Assembly: GCF_051020765.1 (NCBI RefSeq)
Contig: NC_134941.1
Span: 15,252,001-15,316,000 of the forward strand
DNA from: Lasioglossum baleicum
Taxonomy: Eukaryota > Arthropoda > Insecta > Hymenoptera > Halictidae
Direction: 5' to 3'
DNA: 64,000 nucleotides
Shown here: positions 50,132 through 63,954 of the stretch, piece after piece
Layout of the letters: every line of letters starts with the position of its first letter
Numbering within the stretch: position 1 is the stretch's first letter
Notes under the pieces: model-generated
Databases searched by the model: none
The model's input: the letters and a program-made list of their open reading frames with translations, nothing else
Told to the model about the DNA's origin: nothing
Made by a program: the position numbers and the translations under genes

Positions 50132-53100
50132 CTACAGCCATGGATGCCAAGACGGGTCCATCCTGCACAGATTGTCGTGGCTGTTCGCTGCAGCTACCAG
50201 CGTGCTGACTTTGCTGTCAGTCCCGTCGAAATTCGCTAGGGAGTTCAGTCTGTTGACGATCGCCGTGACAGCGCGGGTCACCATCGTGATTAGAAGCTCG
50301 CCTTTCATGTCTGTGGGTGCTTGCGACGCGTTCTCGGCATCCTCTTGCTTCTTATTATGGTCTGCGATCACCTCGTCGCGTAGGATTGCACGGAGAATTG
50401 TATGCACTTTGAACGATGGCTGCACTAGGCAGCGCGCCGTCGCAATTGCGCTTGCCGTCAGCGGTCCAGAAACACCTGGACAAAACAAATATACTTTAAT
50501 GCGCGAGATCTTGCTTGCGTCGTTAATGGCGCGCGTACAATTACACTGTCAGTACGAACTCAGTAACCCCAAAAGTTTTATAAAATATAGGTAACTTATT
50601 TAATGAAATAAAATCTTTCACGTAGTCTCTGACGAACCTGTACTCGTAAGGAACTCGAGGATATTCGGCGTAAGTCGGAACGGAACAGGTCTGTTAGCAT
50701 CCAATTCGCCAGACGTGTCGTCAACGTCGAACTTGAAGTAAGCGATGTTGATCAGGCCAGAATCTTGATGCACGTACATCATGTCAGGGTTCAGTCTCGT
50801 CAGGTGGAGCACATACTCCGCGAAGCAGGCCAGAGATAATTGCAACGTGAACTGAAAGGTAAAAGAAGACACTGAGAAAACATTGGTAACACGGATAACT
50901 AGAGATTGCGGCTCTTAAAAAATATGCATTTCCTGTTTTGATAATTTTAGCAAGTCGAACAATAATATAACAGCGCCGTTACCATTTTCCTGAAGGTCCA
51001 GTAGTCGGTGGCCCCAGGGAAAGTCTTGGCAGCCCAGTCCTTCAGCATGGTTCTAGCAACCATACTCGTCTGCACCTCTTTCAAGATGTCCCTGAGAACC
51101 TGATGACTGGCTTGCGCTCCTCTCGCCTGCACAGCCGCCAACCTCTCGTAATACCTGGCTATAGGAGCGTCATGCTCTATTCCTAGTTTCGCACAGCCTT
51201 GTTTATAAATATCCAACAGAGAGACCGAGGCAGGATTATCTTCCACGAGTCTCATCTGAGGAGAAACCGCGACGACTCTCGGCACGGTAAAATGTAAAAA
51301 CCTCCTGGATGTCTCTTTTTGCTTTGCCAGATAGTGATTTAGCATTCTCAACAGTTGCAGGACGCGTTCCTCTCGTCTAGCATCGCCTAATCCAGCGTCG
51401 TTCACTACCAGGTAAGGATAGAGACGACCATTGTGCCCTCTAATTCGCAATCTTCTGGCTGCTGTGTTGTGTCGCTGGACTACTTCGACTCTGGGCATGA
51501 ATCTGGCTATCCTGACGTAATAGTGGGAGTGCTTGGGCAGCAAGAATTCACCTGGCAGCTCAACCTCTGCTGTCTTCAGACTGAAGTTGCTGAGGAATCG
51601 GCATTTCTCTTCGATCAGGAAGGACCTGAACAAAGTGTTTAGTGGAAATTAAATCACAGCCTATGCTATGAACAGAAAAATTTTTTCAAAGGTTGAAATG
51701 GTCAAAACACAGAATAGTTATACATATTCTGTACTGAACTGTTAGTTCGTTGGAATGATTGGTGACGAAACTCACTTGGGCAGCTGCTTGGTCTTCCCCT
51801 CAAGGATCTTGATCCACTTCTTCAGCTTGCTGATGAGATTGTGCAGCAGCCTGGCTTCCGGCACCGTGAAGTCGAAGTCGCTAGTGAATTGACCTTTCAT
51901 TTTCTGGAAAACGGGATCCTGGACGGTGGCTTGTGCCCTGCGCGCCAACGATTCTGAAGCCGCTGAGCCAAATGTGTTGTTCACATTTTGAGATGGGGAT
52001 ATGTTTTCTACGGTTTACAGGAAGAAGTCCGTAAGAACTCGTCTCTGCCAGGGGGAGGAAACAATCGAAGGCTTACCTATTCCTATGCCGAACGTCGAGA
52101 CCAGTTTCTTCACGAAGTTCAGAGTGTGAGGAGTTATGGTTGCTTCGCTGACGGCTCCTCGATTTTCGAAGGCTATCGCGTAACACTTGGCCAAGCCCTG
52201 TCTCAGCTGCCTGAGCACCTCCTCGTACCATGTCTCTCGGAACCACACCATCTGGAACATCAAAATTAGATGATGGCGATTGTACTCTTCGATCGGTAGA
52301 CACTGTGGATTGTTCTATTAATCAAATCTTTTTTGGAGGGCTTGGAACGGTTCTGAAAATAATTGCTCGAATATACAACCCCCGGCAAAAAGTATTCGGA
52401 CCATCGGTTGAGATGTTTTGACACGTCGGAAGTTTAGTAAATAGCGGGTAACAAAAATTTTGAAAAAATTCAAGAACCAAAATCAATATTGCAGCAGTTG
52501 CAAATTCTTGTTTTTCTTTCTTTTTTGTTATCTAACAACGATTGACAACCGGATAATGGTTAAAATAAAACGAAATAAAAATGAACCTGATCCACAATCC
52601 CCTCCAAGCTGGATAGAATCGTCGGATGGATGTCCCTCTGCATGTGCATGATCTTCGAGCACCTCCACATGGGCGGCGTCGCTCGAATAGGTCCCGTTTC
52701 AGGCACACTTTGTTGCTGAATGTTCCCACCTGCTCCACGACCCTCAACACCCTCCTGATTCTTCCCTGCAGCCAATTCCGCACTCTTGTACCTTTCCCTC
52801 TGCTCTATCTTCAAAGTCAGGTACAGAGTTCTAATCGAAAAGTACACAGCTTGCGGGAATACTCTTCCAACTTGGCTGAGCAGATTCAGGATAACGTTGC
52901 CTTCGTGTCGCACCAAGCACATCAGAAGTTGAGGTATCCAAGGTAGCCATTGAATAGGAGGAACTCCGACAGCATACTTATCCACAGCCTCCATCAAAGA
53001 AAATTTATCATCGTCGTAAGTCAAGAGCCATAGAACCTTGGCGAGGTACTTTCTAGACTTGGATTCGTTCTGATGTCTACACGCGTGAAGGAAACAGGTG

Positions 53101-56100
53101 ATTGCCGAGATCCCTATGGAAATTTGACGAGCATCTCTGGTGAAGATATGTTCGAGATAGTCTCCCCACAGAGCCCAAGCTTTGACCAAGGTGTCGTGAA
53201 GTTGGACAGCAGCGGAAAACGCTTTATTAGCATCGTCCGACCTTCCGATTTGCGAGAGCAGCATCCCCTTCAGGGCATAGAACTCGGCGGTCATCTCCTT
53301 GGTGAAGTACCTGAGATTCGTGGACTCGATCACCTCCAGACCCTCCTGTAGTTCGTTCTTTCCACTGACGGAAGCCATCTGCAGGTAACACTTCACTTGC
53401 TGCCTGATCTTTTGAAAACAGTCCACGATGGGAACGCTCGGGATCGTGTAGATCCTTGACAGAGAATCTAAACAGACGCCGCAGAGATTGTGCTTCCTCG
53501 CGATTTTTCCAAAGTGTATTATGGCTTGAACGGACGCGTGTACGCCTAACATCGAGTGGTTGGTTGTTTGGTCTTGCTGGGAGTCGTAGTGGCTCGAGAT
53601 GAAAGTATAGTGATGCTGTCTCCAGGTGAAGATGTCCGACCAGTGACTGAGATCGTCGGCTATCACGGGTAGTCTGTTCCTCCAGGTCTTTACGATAGCC
53701 TTCATATCGTGCAGCGACGTGCTCCTGCCGTGCAGCAGGCCCTGATGAATCTGCATCGCTTCTTGCAGCTCCATGATCTGTTGCGCAGCCTGCAGCAACG
53801 GCAGATGCACGTGGCTGACGATGTGAGGCAACCTGCGCCATTCTCGCATGCACAAACCCGATGCAAGCTCCACGTATCGCTCCACCGCGTTCAGGTGCTG
53901 GTCCTCGCTGTTACAGATCGCCAGGAAACCTCGGTACAGGTTCACCTGCAAAGAAGAAGGTTCAGCACGGTTCGGAATAAGTTGTTCTATACGTAGCGAG
54001 AGAAACTGTTCTATTTGCAGTTCGAGTTTAACGCTTCGGGGACGACGATGGATTCTCAGTTTGCTCCTGTACGAAGACCCATGTTTTTTCAAAACATGCT
54101 CTATAAAAAAAATATGTATAACCGATGCAATTTTTATTATTTTTACATGGAAAAAAACCACACACGTGTGCGGTGAAATGCCGACGAATATCTGTGCGAA
54201 ATCTGAAATGCTACAAATAAGGAAGAGCTCGTTCTTTACCTTCCAAGTCATCTCCTTAGGACAATTATGCTCCACCTGTGCCAGAGCCTCCTTCATCATC
54301 GTCCAGTTAGGAATCCGCCAAGAGCTCTCCAATATTAAAAACGGGTTCTTCTCCGCCTTCTTGCTGCCATAATCCAGCAGAAGATCCCATTGATTCAGCT
54401 CCTTCGCGCATCTGATCCAGTGCTGCTCCCAGAGCATAGCTTCTCTCTGAATCTTAAAAGGAGCAGGCGTAGAAACGTAATCCTGTTTAAACTTCGTCAT
54501 AGCTACGTCGTAAGCACCCTGAGCTTGCTCGAAGAATCCTTGTTGTTCGAGCGCGGTGGCTTGAAGAGTCTCCTTGTAATGCGCATGCTTCTGCCATAAT
54601 CCCGACCACATGTCCTCCTCGCAGAGCAAAGAGTACATGTCCGATAAAGAGTCGAGGATCTCGGCATGAGGACTGTTATCGGGCTCGAAATCATAGCAGT
54701 CCGACTCCCTCTTGATCTTGAACTGATTGTTCCCGTTGTCGAACGCCATCTGCTCCAAACTGAGCGTCATCCTGTGCCAGAGATTATGGGACCTACCCAG
54801 GTATTTCATCAGCGCTGGTCTCATCGGCACTGGCGGATTGCAGTGGGCAATCGCTTCGACGAAGGTTGCGATTGCGCTTGGATGACAGTCCTTCTGAATA
54901 ACGTGTGTGCCACTGCAAATGAAGGGCACTACTTCGGCTATCAAAGTGTTGTGCTGATGTTCATCTAAAATCCCCCAGATCCTTGGGAAAGTGTCCAACC
55001 ATACTCTCTCCGCTAGATTGGTGTCCATGTGACAAAGTTGCGCGGCAGCCAACAGCAGCTGCTCCGTTCTGATTTTTTTAGCGTGCTCGATGAACTCGCC
55101 CTGCTTCGCTATCAGCTGTGTCAAGCTCGTCTTTCCCGTGGTAGCGATCTCTTCGGGAACCGTCGTAGAATCTACGTTAGCCAGGTCCATGTCCAATATA
55201 TCGTCCTTCACATCGAGCGCGTCAGAGATGTCCTGTGGCTCCTCTTTGATCGAGCTGTAGATCATGAAGTTCTTGTGCTCCTCGCTGTCGGTCATGTTTA
55301 TCACGGATGTGACGCTAGGCAGCAACGTATCCTGATTGGACATTTGAATCTGGGTGGTCGAGTTGGCGGTGACCAACAGCAGCTCGATGCACTGTTTGAT
55401 CCAGTAATGAGGGCCTATCGCGTCCCAGCTCTGACTGCAAATAATATACAGAAGTCTATCGTGAAGTCTTCTCCTCATCGATCCGTCGAATACCTCGAAG
55501 AACTTTGCTCTGATCTGTGGCTGAATACACCGCAGGCCTGACAAAAAGGCTGGCTCTAATTTCGAAGTCAGTTCGGAAGATTTCAAAGCTTCGTCCCTGT
55601 AGATGAAGTTAACGAGCTCCAGGAACTGTCTGTTCAGCTCGAGATCATCCGGGAACCGTTTCTCGACGTACTGCATCATCTTCACCAGGAGAATCGACTT
55701 CTCGCGCAAGCTGGGCGCTTGATTCATCGCTATGGGGTTCTTGTTCTTCATCCACTCCTCCAGCATCTTCGTGATCGCCTTCATCACCTTGATGTCCTGC
55801 GTCTTTTCGATCAGACCGACCAGAATCGAGCCTATGAACGACTTCCTCATCTCTACGCCCATCACCATCACTCGATTCTTCACTAGATCCAAACTTAGGA
55901 TCAACAACTCGCTGCCAACAGGATTAGCCTCAGCCTGAGTGGAGTGCAAATGGTCCTTGGCCATCCTGTGGAGCACCCTCATGAAGGGAGTGATCAGTCT
56001 GTCGATGTAGCTCTGGTTATTTGTACAAGCTGCCTTCAGCACCATCAGGGTACCGAACAGCGTACTAGGAGTAGCCGCGGTGTTTTTCTCGTAAGTCGCC

Positions 56101-59100
56101 AAGCCGTCCACTATGAATTTCCCAACAGTGGTATACAAAGTGTCCAGCTCTTCATATTTAGACGCAACCGTCGAAGAAGTGGGTTCCGCCGGGAAGATGG
56201 TCATCAGCCTCGACAACAATCCATGGACCAGTCTGATAACCTTCGTATTGCTGCTCGCTATACAAGCACCGATGCCTCTCTGCAAGGATTTGAAGCTTGC
56301 GAGTATCTGCTCCCTCTTCATCACCCCCAGCAAGAAAGTGAGCACTTCCAGCGCTGTGCAGATGTTCCCAAAGATGGGCTGAGGGCTGTCGACGCTGGCG
56401 AGGACCTTGTCCAACCAAGCCAACTTCAAATCGCAGGACTGCGGCCAGACGTCCGGCTTCAGGGCCATCTTCAGCAACGCCACGCAGCGTCTGGAGAGCT
56501 GTTCGCCGGGATTCCCATGAATCGTGGTGACGTCGTTCACCTGGCAAGCTAGACGAAGCAGAAAATTGAGGATCGCATCGGCGTGAGCTCTTTCGATGGG
56601 TTTTGTGGATCCTGGCTCTATCCTGGGCAGGATCACAGGAACAGTGGCGTTTCCCGTGGCTGCCTGAGCGGTCATCCTCTTAGTTCCCGTAGGATCGTCG
56701 TTTATGGGTCTCTTCATCGATCCTTGGAGTCCTCTGTTGTTTCCGGACTCGGCGCTCTCAGCTTCGTCCTTGATCCTGTGCAGCTCCCACTTGATAATCA
56801 CCTCTGCCAACTCGACTGCCAGCCTCCTGTGTTCGATGGTAGCGGTAGGACTGAATCCCAGCCTCTGAATGGAGTTAACGATATGCTGGACCAGATGATG
56901 CCTCACGGGATAGTACACTTTATAATGTCTGACTACAAGTTGAAGAATGTGGAACAGCTGCTGCATAGAATGACCTTCCTCTACGATGATCTTCTTTGTC
57001 CAGTGCGTCAGCATCGTGTTACCGTCCTCCATTCTGACTGGCATCGCAGGAGTCAGGATCTCCAGAGCCTGTCTCACCACGTTCCTGGCATCCAAAGCGT
57101 GCGCTTTCAATAGGCTATGGAAAACTTGAAGAACTATCCTCTTGTGGATGGCGAATTTAGCGATTATATGGCTCAGAAGCAAATGACCGTGGTATCTGGT
57201 CGTTGGGTCGACGCAATTCTTGCCGAGGAGACACGGCCACGCGAATGTCATCAATCTTCTCAGCTTGTTACCCTGTCTTTTGTTAGTGACATCGTGAATG
57301 TGTTGAGAAGCTTGTTCTACCAAGAGACAAGAAAACTGGAGAAGAGAAATGCGAACGCAGTCGGCCGATCCGAAGGGATTGTCAGGGTCTATGATCTTGC
57401 TGATGAAGACCGACACCACGTTCTCGGGATTATCCTGATAAGGCATTGGCGCTCCTCCAACTAATTTTGTTCCCTCTCCTCTCTCGAAGCTCACAGCGAA
57501 GCAGGGAATGATGATCAGTTGGAGAACGTTGGCCTTCAATTCTTGAGATAGATTGTTCGTGGGGAAGTGGTCGACGAACCTGAAGAACGCGCTGCGTTTC
57601 CACTCGACAGTGTACTCCTGAGCTACAGTGTGCTCCAGGAAGTCCCTGAGGAACTGGAAGTCGGGGATAAACCTGTCGCAAGTGGCCCTCAGCAGCTGGA
57701 ACAGCAGGTCGATGTCGTTGGAGTGGTGACGGAAGTAGTGCAGCAGGATCTTGACTATCAGCTTCGGCTCCTTCCAGTGACAATAGTCGACGCTTTCAAC
57801 CTTTTTGTGCAGAGCTTGGTACTCGTCGTTGCACCAGATCTGCTTCAAAGCTCCGACCAGTTGAGTCTGCGTGGATAGCCACTGCTCGTCGAATTTAATC
57901 AGCACCGCGATGATTTTAATTGCTTGGTGCTGGAGCTCGCTCTTCTCGATGTGAGTCAGGTTCGAGTTGGTTTGAGAATGAGCGAGCAGCATGATGATCA
58001 ACCTAGCAGTGCTATTGTGGAGAACATCGCGGAACGGTTTGCCATCCTTTTGCTTAACGAGGAATTCTAGATACTTGCTCCACTGTTGATCCTTGATGTT
58101 GTTGTCGAGTAGAAATAGGTTCAGAGTCTCTGTCGGGTACCGTAACAAGTATTTCATCAGAGGAATGCGGAACGGGCTGGACACTTCGACCATCAACGAC
58201 TTCTCGGTTTGCAAAACTAGTCTGCAGAGCACTTCGATGAATTTCGGAGTGGCTGCTGGGACATCGTGAAAGATGCCTATGATGGTGGCTATCTTCTGCT
58301 CGTTCTCCCCAGATTTTGATATCCCTTTGTGAGCTTGTATCAAGTTCTCCAGGAGCTTCTTCAGGTGCTGCAGCAGCTGCTCGCAGAGAGTGATGCTGAA
58401 AGTGCTGGGGAATAATTGAGTTAGGTACGAGAGTCTTTTGATACAGTTCAGGCTGAGGTTTCGGTGGTCTCCTAGAGTCAGCAGCATGGGTCGCATGATG
58501 GTGTGAACCGACTCCATGTCGATCTGGAACCCAGCAATAAATTTCTGCATACACTCGAAAGCTGCTTCTTGCAATTCGGCGTTGGGTTTCTCGAGGGCCT
58601 TGTAGAGGACCCCGAAAATCTTCTCTCTGCAAGCTACTATATAGTGACAGGCAGCCAGGGCCCTCAATGCTGACTTTCGAAGAGGGATGAGGTTAGACAC
58701 AGACTTGTAGCAAGGCAGCTTATTCAAATTCGCGTCCTCCGCTTCGCTGAGAGCCAACAGCTCTTGGAAGAACACTTTATGCTCCATCACGGTTAAATCG
58801 ATCGTAAACAGACGAGGATTGAGCGTGGTGCAGAAAGTGTTCCCATCCATCAAACCAATTTGAGCGTTGGCAGGCTGGTGTCTGAGCAAATGCTTCTTGG
58901 GTGGGATCATATCTGCCAGGACCTCTTTGTGGGGTTCCATCACTTCGGTCACCGTTTTATTCTGAATCTCGGCTAGCAGACGCAACGATGCCATAGCCTG
59001 TTCCCTCACCAAGGTATGAGGAGATGTTACCTGCCTTACTAGTTCGTGAGTGACGTCGTACAGGCTCTTGTTCTGCGCCTCGATCAGCTCTGTATTCCCA

Positions 59101-62100
59101 TCTTGGATTCCAGGGTTCACGCAGACTCTAAGCATCTTCTCCAAGTTAGCCTTGGCCATGTCTATCGCTCCGTTGGACACTTCCTCGGTTAGATCCATCA
59201 TTACGAACATCAGAGCCTTCAAGAAAACGAACAGATGGTTCAGGACCCACTTGGTCGCCATTCTTTCGAAGAGAAACTTGATAGCTATGCAGCCACCGAG
59301 TTTGGCGTACCAGGCTCGTTCGTAACACAGAGAACACATCTTCTCTGCTAGGTACTCCATCAGAGGTAATTGACAAGCTCGTTCCTTCGATCCCAGAATA
59401 TTGGTAGCAGTCTCCAAGATCAGGACTAGAGCTAGATGACCAGATTTGTACAATTCCTTTTCTTCGTGACCCATGATGACTGCCAAAGCGTCGATCAACA
59501 CCAAAGGATCCTGACCCTGCATGCGAACCTGTCTTCCAGTCAGACAAAACGGTCCTGCCTGCTGAGCGATCGCTACCATAGTATAGTGTCTGACTATGGA
59601 CACGACGGTGCCTAGCACGGAGTGCCTCAATTCCTTGATCTCCGCTGCAACGAACAGTCCTGTCAGCGCTGTCTGCTGGACATTCCTCGCAACAGCGTCT
59701 GGACATTTGTAATGAGGACCCTGTTGATGAGGAATCTTGCTCTCCTTGAAGCTGGGGTGCATGAACAACTTGTATAAAATCGCGTTGTTGTCGTCCAATC
59801 TTAGAGAAGCTGCTAAATAACAGCTTATAACTTCCCAGCACTGTCTACGATAGAAGGAATCGGTGCTGTTCGACTTCAGGGCGTTGAAAGCGGTCTCTAT
59901 CACCTTCTCCACGGTGAAATCGATGGGCTTGGTGGGCTCTTGGAAATAGACAACGATGGCAGGTGAGTTTGTCTCCCGATCGTTGTACTCGAGCTTCTGG
60001 GGCTCGATCATCATCTTCCTGTTTCCTCCACCGAACTTTCCCAGGACCCTGAAGGCTACGTGAGCCTGGTCCGTTGGATTGTGCAGGGTTCTCCACAGAG
60101 CCTGCATCAGGTCTGCTCGGACAGGCTGTATGTGTTCGTATAGAAAATCGGGTTGGAGGTTGTCGACGCAGAGCTCGAGAGTCCGCAGTCCTTGGCTGAC
60201 TAGACAGTAGCTGCCGTTCAGTGCTGAGACAAGAGGGTCCATCAGCATCGGCAGGTAAGGCAGGAGAGAGCTGAGCCTCACCGGGACCGTAAGGCACAAT
60301 TCGACGAAGAGGTCCTTCATGTGCTGTCTGTGCAGACCCGACTGCAATCTATTCAAACCTTCCAACATGTTAGGCAGCAACGGCAGGAACTCTTGATAAA
60401 GAAGATCGTGGGATCCACCCCCGATGGATCTGAACAGAGCTCGCAGCAGGAGGAAATAATTGTAGGGTTCTTTAGCGGACATGGCTAGCTCTATCGCTCG
60501 ATTGACTATCTGGTTCAGGTGCGGCCTGAGCATGTGCTCGTTCTCAGCGGGGAACAGAGAGACGCTGCCGAACACCAGTTTGAACAGTCTCAGGTATAAA
60601 TTGCTTCTTTCGACGTTGGAGCCCATGTCTCCCATCCGTTCTAGCAGATACTCCACCAGGATAGTCGCGAAGGTCGACGATATGGTCGGGCTAGAGAGAA
60701 AGGCGCTGCCGATGATCTGCAGCGCGCAGTTCTTGAAGATCCTCTCGACCATGTAGTCAATGGATGTGGAAAAGATCTCTTGGAAAGTCTGAGGGTTCAT
60801 CTGAGTGAACACGTTGCCAAACAGCTCCAACACTTCCTTCTCTTCCCGAGTGCGAATAGTCTGAGACTGAGCTGGTCTTCCCGGCTGAGCGATGGCTCCT
60901 ATCGTTGGTGGACCTATCGTGTAAATGTCCAGCGCTGGGAGAGCCCACTTCACCAGCTTGATATATACCAGAGTCTCCTTCGACTGCAACTGATTCGACT
61001 GCGTCACTTCCCCCGTCTTCGAGTTGATGCAATTCGAAGTTATGGCCTTTGCACCGTGCACCAGGCTCTTGACTAAGTTCCTGTAGTCTGCCACGTTGAA
61101 GCTCATCGCCTGGGAAGAGGGAAAGCCGAACTTGGATTTCCCCGACTCCTTGTCTTCGTTTAGATCGGGGATCACGGGTTTTACATCTTCGCTTTTGACG
61201 TCCAAGCCTGGAGGGGTTAGCTGTTTAGCTTTGTTCCGTAGGATGGGGATGTAAATCTTTGCTATCGTTTTGAACTTCAACACGAAGACTAGCAGGATTC
61301 TCATCAGGAGCTCCCTGCCCTGCGTGCTGTTCTCGGCGTCGGATCTCTGCCTGACGGTGTCCACTAAGTTCATCAGCAGCTTGCAGGAGACCATCTGCAC
61401 TGCTGTTGGGAGACTCTGGTCTAGTAGGTTCTTGCTGTACAAATGAACCGCTCTGGAAACGTCGCTCAAAGGTAATAGTAGCCTCACATGATGAACCAGG
61501 TCTGCTAGGGTCGAGTATGCTAAAGGTCTCAGGGACTCGTGAGTAGTCCATCCTCTGCCTATGAAGATGTCCTCGTCGAAGAAGCACTCCATGTGCGGGA
61601 TAAACTTGTTTCGAAGATCGGTGGCTAAGATGTGTCTGGAAGCTATCACTAATTCTTTTCGTAGGTGTGCAACTTCCATAGGACACAACGTGAATAGTCC
61701 CAAGATGCCTTTTACCAATATGGAACTGTGCTGAGAGACTACGTCCTGGTAGATTCTGATCACATACGCTAGAAAAGATAAGGTCTTGATCTGGGCTCCC
61801 ATGAAGTCGACAAACACTTCTTTATTAAAGCCTGGAGACGCTCTGTGCTGAGGACTCGGCTGCAGAGTTATGGTTGTTATCACCAGGGGAATGAAGTCCG
61901 AGACGTCTTGGTGCACGTTTTGTTTGTATAGTTGGTTCATCAGCACGACTATGATCGGTAGCTCCTGGAGCACTTTCAGGGACAAGACCGCCTTTGGAAT
62001 GAGATTGTACTGAAAGAGAAGAGAATGGAGTTTTTACTAACAATCTTGTTTGAAGAAGAAGGGCATACAGTCGTAAAATGTAATATTTAAAAATATGTGG

Positions 62101-63202
62101 TTTACTAAATCTTCTTGTAACATTAAATTAGTGCTTTCTCGATCAAACCGTGTATTGTTTATTTCGTTGATCGCTTACAGTGACTACGGTGCCATCCGCA
62201 GCCTTCTTCTCGCTCTGTATAGCCGTGATAGTAAACGTTTCTTTCAACAATGCTTCTATATTGATCTCCGATAGATCCTTCACCCTCAATGGCGGACGAG
62301 GCTCGAATATTTTTGGTAGGTTCTTTGGTAACTCGCTGTACACCGATTTGACGAATTGCAGAAAATACTGTATCTGTAACAGAGAACCAGAGGAAAATAT
62401 ATAAATCCTATAATTTGCTATTTTCTATCTCTTCTTTTCTTCTTACAATAAATTTTAACCCTCCGTGTCGCGACTAATGTTAAATGTGACCAAGGTATGA
62501 CAACGATTTGTATTTCGTACTTCTGGATTGAAGGTGGGTTTGTACTGCTTGTGCAGCTCGATGATGATCCTCAGGCAGACCAGCACGTTCTCTTCGTTAT
62601 CGGTCTCCAACAGCTTCGACATTAAGCTCAGAATCTGTTTAACGTACGGACGAAGATAGTCGTTGCTCGGCAGCCTGTGTATCATTTCCAGGATCAATTT
62701 CCTGACTTGCTGTATATTGTACTCCGATATGAAGTGCGGCTCGCCTTCTTGCAGGATCTTCAAAAATATCTTCATCATATGGTCAAGAAACGCCGGGTAC
62801 TGCGAGGAGCCCATGATGACCTGCAAAACAGAATATTAAGATTAATTGATATTTCAAGCATAAAAATACGCATTGAAAGTATAAAATGCGCCACTGAATA
62901 TCTTATGACATTTTTGGTTATCGACAAGAGTTAAATAAATATTATTCCATATTCAGTGTGTAACTGTGAATCGTGTATGCAGCACAGAGCAAAGTGAAAA
63001 GCAAGGAAAATTGCATTCAAATTTGTTGGACAGTGTTGGGACTGAAAGAGCACAAGAATGACGAAGATTAGGGTACCTCGAAATTCTCGGACAATTCCTG
63101 AGCGGCCTTCAGCTTCAACTCGTCCTTGGAAACCGGATCAGCCAGCATGGTCACGTACGACCGGTACGTGTTCATCTGCGTAACTGGGTCCGGCGGTGCC
63201 AT
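50132..63202 (-). CDS. TRRAP: TRRAP / Nipped-A, PIKK-family pseudokinase scaffold
   Basis: A giant scaffold of the SAGA and NuA4/Tip60 acetyltransferase complexes that brings them to activators in the nucleus. Exons (minus): 63077-63202, 62521-62820, 62179-62373, 54240-62009, 52587-53945, 52077-52251, 51776-52007, 50983-51625, 50638-50851, 50132-50475. All join in frame, giving about 3,785 residues (human about 3,850). It starts MAPPDPVTQMNTYRSYVTML. The body is HEAT-type helical repeats with near-identical family blocks such as PYNYFLLLRALFRSIGGGSH and PKKHLLRHQPANAQIGLM. Then come the FAT region (EMTAEFYALKGM), the kinase-like domain (RREERVLQLLR, ANRPVPFRLTPN) and the FATC end DNLCRMDPSWHPWL. 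TRRAP proteins lack PI3K catalytic residues, so no kinase activity is expected. The 7,770 bp exon is very large. The next intron (53946-54239) has no stop in frame. Confidence 0.97.
53946..54239 (-). other. Stop-free 294 bp intron within TRRAP
   Basis: The donor is AAG/GTAAAG at 54240/54239 and the acceptor is TTTGCAG before 53945. The intron is 294 bp (98 codons) and open throughout, so genomic DNA reads through from exon 4 into exon 5. Removing it joins MTWK to VNLYRGFLAIC, the conserved TRRAP order. The inserted peptide would contain the hydrophobic run VVFFHVKIIKIASVIHIFFI. Confidence 0.85.
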
Positions 63203-63689
63203 TTTGATTGTTCAATCAAAATTTAGTCCCTTTACGCTACGTCTGCTCCATTAGAATACCTGCGGCCAATGATACGCGCACTGTCATCAATCGGAGGATG
63301 CATAGTTCCCGCGAAATCAATGAGACAGCTTTCGACTCGGTAAACAACCCTTAGCAACCACCCTGTATCCAGTTTTACCTTTCGCGAAGATCTACGATTC
63401 TTCGAAAATTTTCTAGACGATAACATTTGATTTACAGGTATGTATGATATTAAGAAAGAGAGAATTGTATCGAATTCTCGCGATCGAAGGAAATTTAGCA
63501 AATCGTTTAGGTCTGTCGATAATGCGTCTACGGCGATGGAGATAGTTCTATGGAGATGGCAGCGAATTAGGAATATATGTCTACACGGTATAAGTACGGA
63601 CGAAACTCTAGACACGATCCCAGTTTCCTCGCAATGTTGCTGGTAACATGATGGAATAAAACCCAGGGAGAACAACTACTCGCTGAAAA
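63203..63689. promoter_or_regulatory. Divergent promoter region TRRAP / NWD gene
   Basis: 487 bp separate the two start codons, so the leaders and promoters of both genes must lie here or overlap. A TTTCGCGAA palindrome near 63,380-63,388 resembles an E2F site. No TATA box is convincing. A 147-codon minus frame here has no recognised domain and is ignored. Confidence 0.55.
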
Positions 63690-63954
63690 ATGGATGAAGC
63701 TACCGTGGACTCGATCTTTGCGGGCTCTTTGAAGTCCCTGCCTGCCGTCAGCTCCAAAATTGTCAGGATATTTACCAGCTCTACCTTCACCGGTACCGAT
63801 AATAATTTAATTACTCTTCAAATCAAAAACCTTATCCGTATCGAAATATAATCATTTTCATTCAGACACCGCGATGGAGCGAAACACTCTGATGGCCCAG
63901 TGCTACCCTAAAATCAAAGACTATTGCAGGGAGAAACACGGACTGGAGTTTCAG
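63690..63954 (+). CDS. NACHT-WD40 protein (NWD1/NWD2/qui-1-like), N-terminus only
   Basis: Two coding exons are present, 63690-63792 and 63866-63954, separated by a 73 bp intron (G/GTACCG ... TTCAG). A good donor (CAG/GTAATT) shows that the gene continues to the right. The 64 residues start MDEATVDSIFAGSLKSLP. They include VRIFTSSTFTDTAMERNTLM and YPKIKDYCREKHGLEFQ, the block that opens NWD1/NWD2, the nematode qui-1 protein and related TEP1-like proteins before the NACHT ATPase and WD40 repeats. Proteins of this group are large intracellular signalling or scaffold NTPases; the NACHT and WD40 parts are outside the window. The start is the first ATG, in a good context (GAAAAATGG). Confidence 0.85.

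Noticed and set aside
56113..60297. Numerous long open frames opposite or in other frames of TRRAP
   Set aside because: Shadows of the conserved TRRAP exon; none shows independent family similarity.
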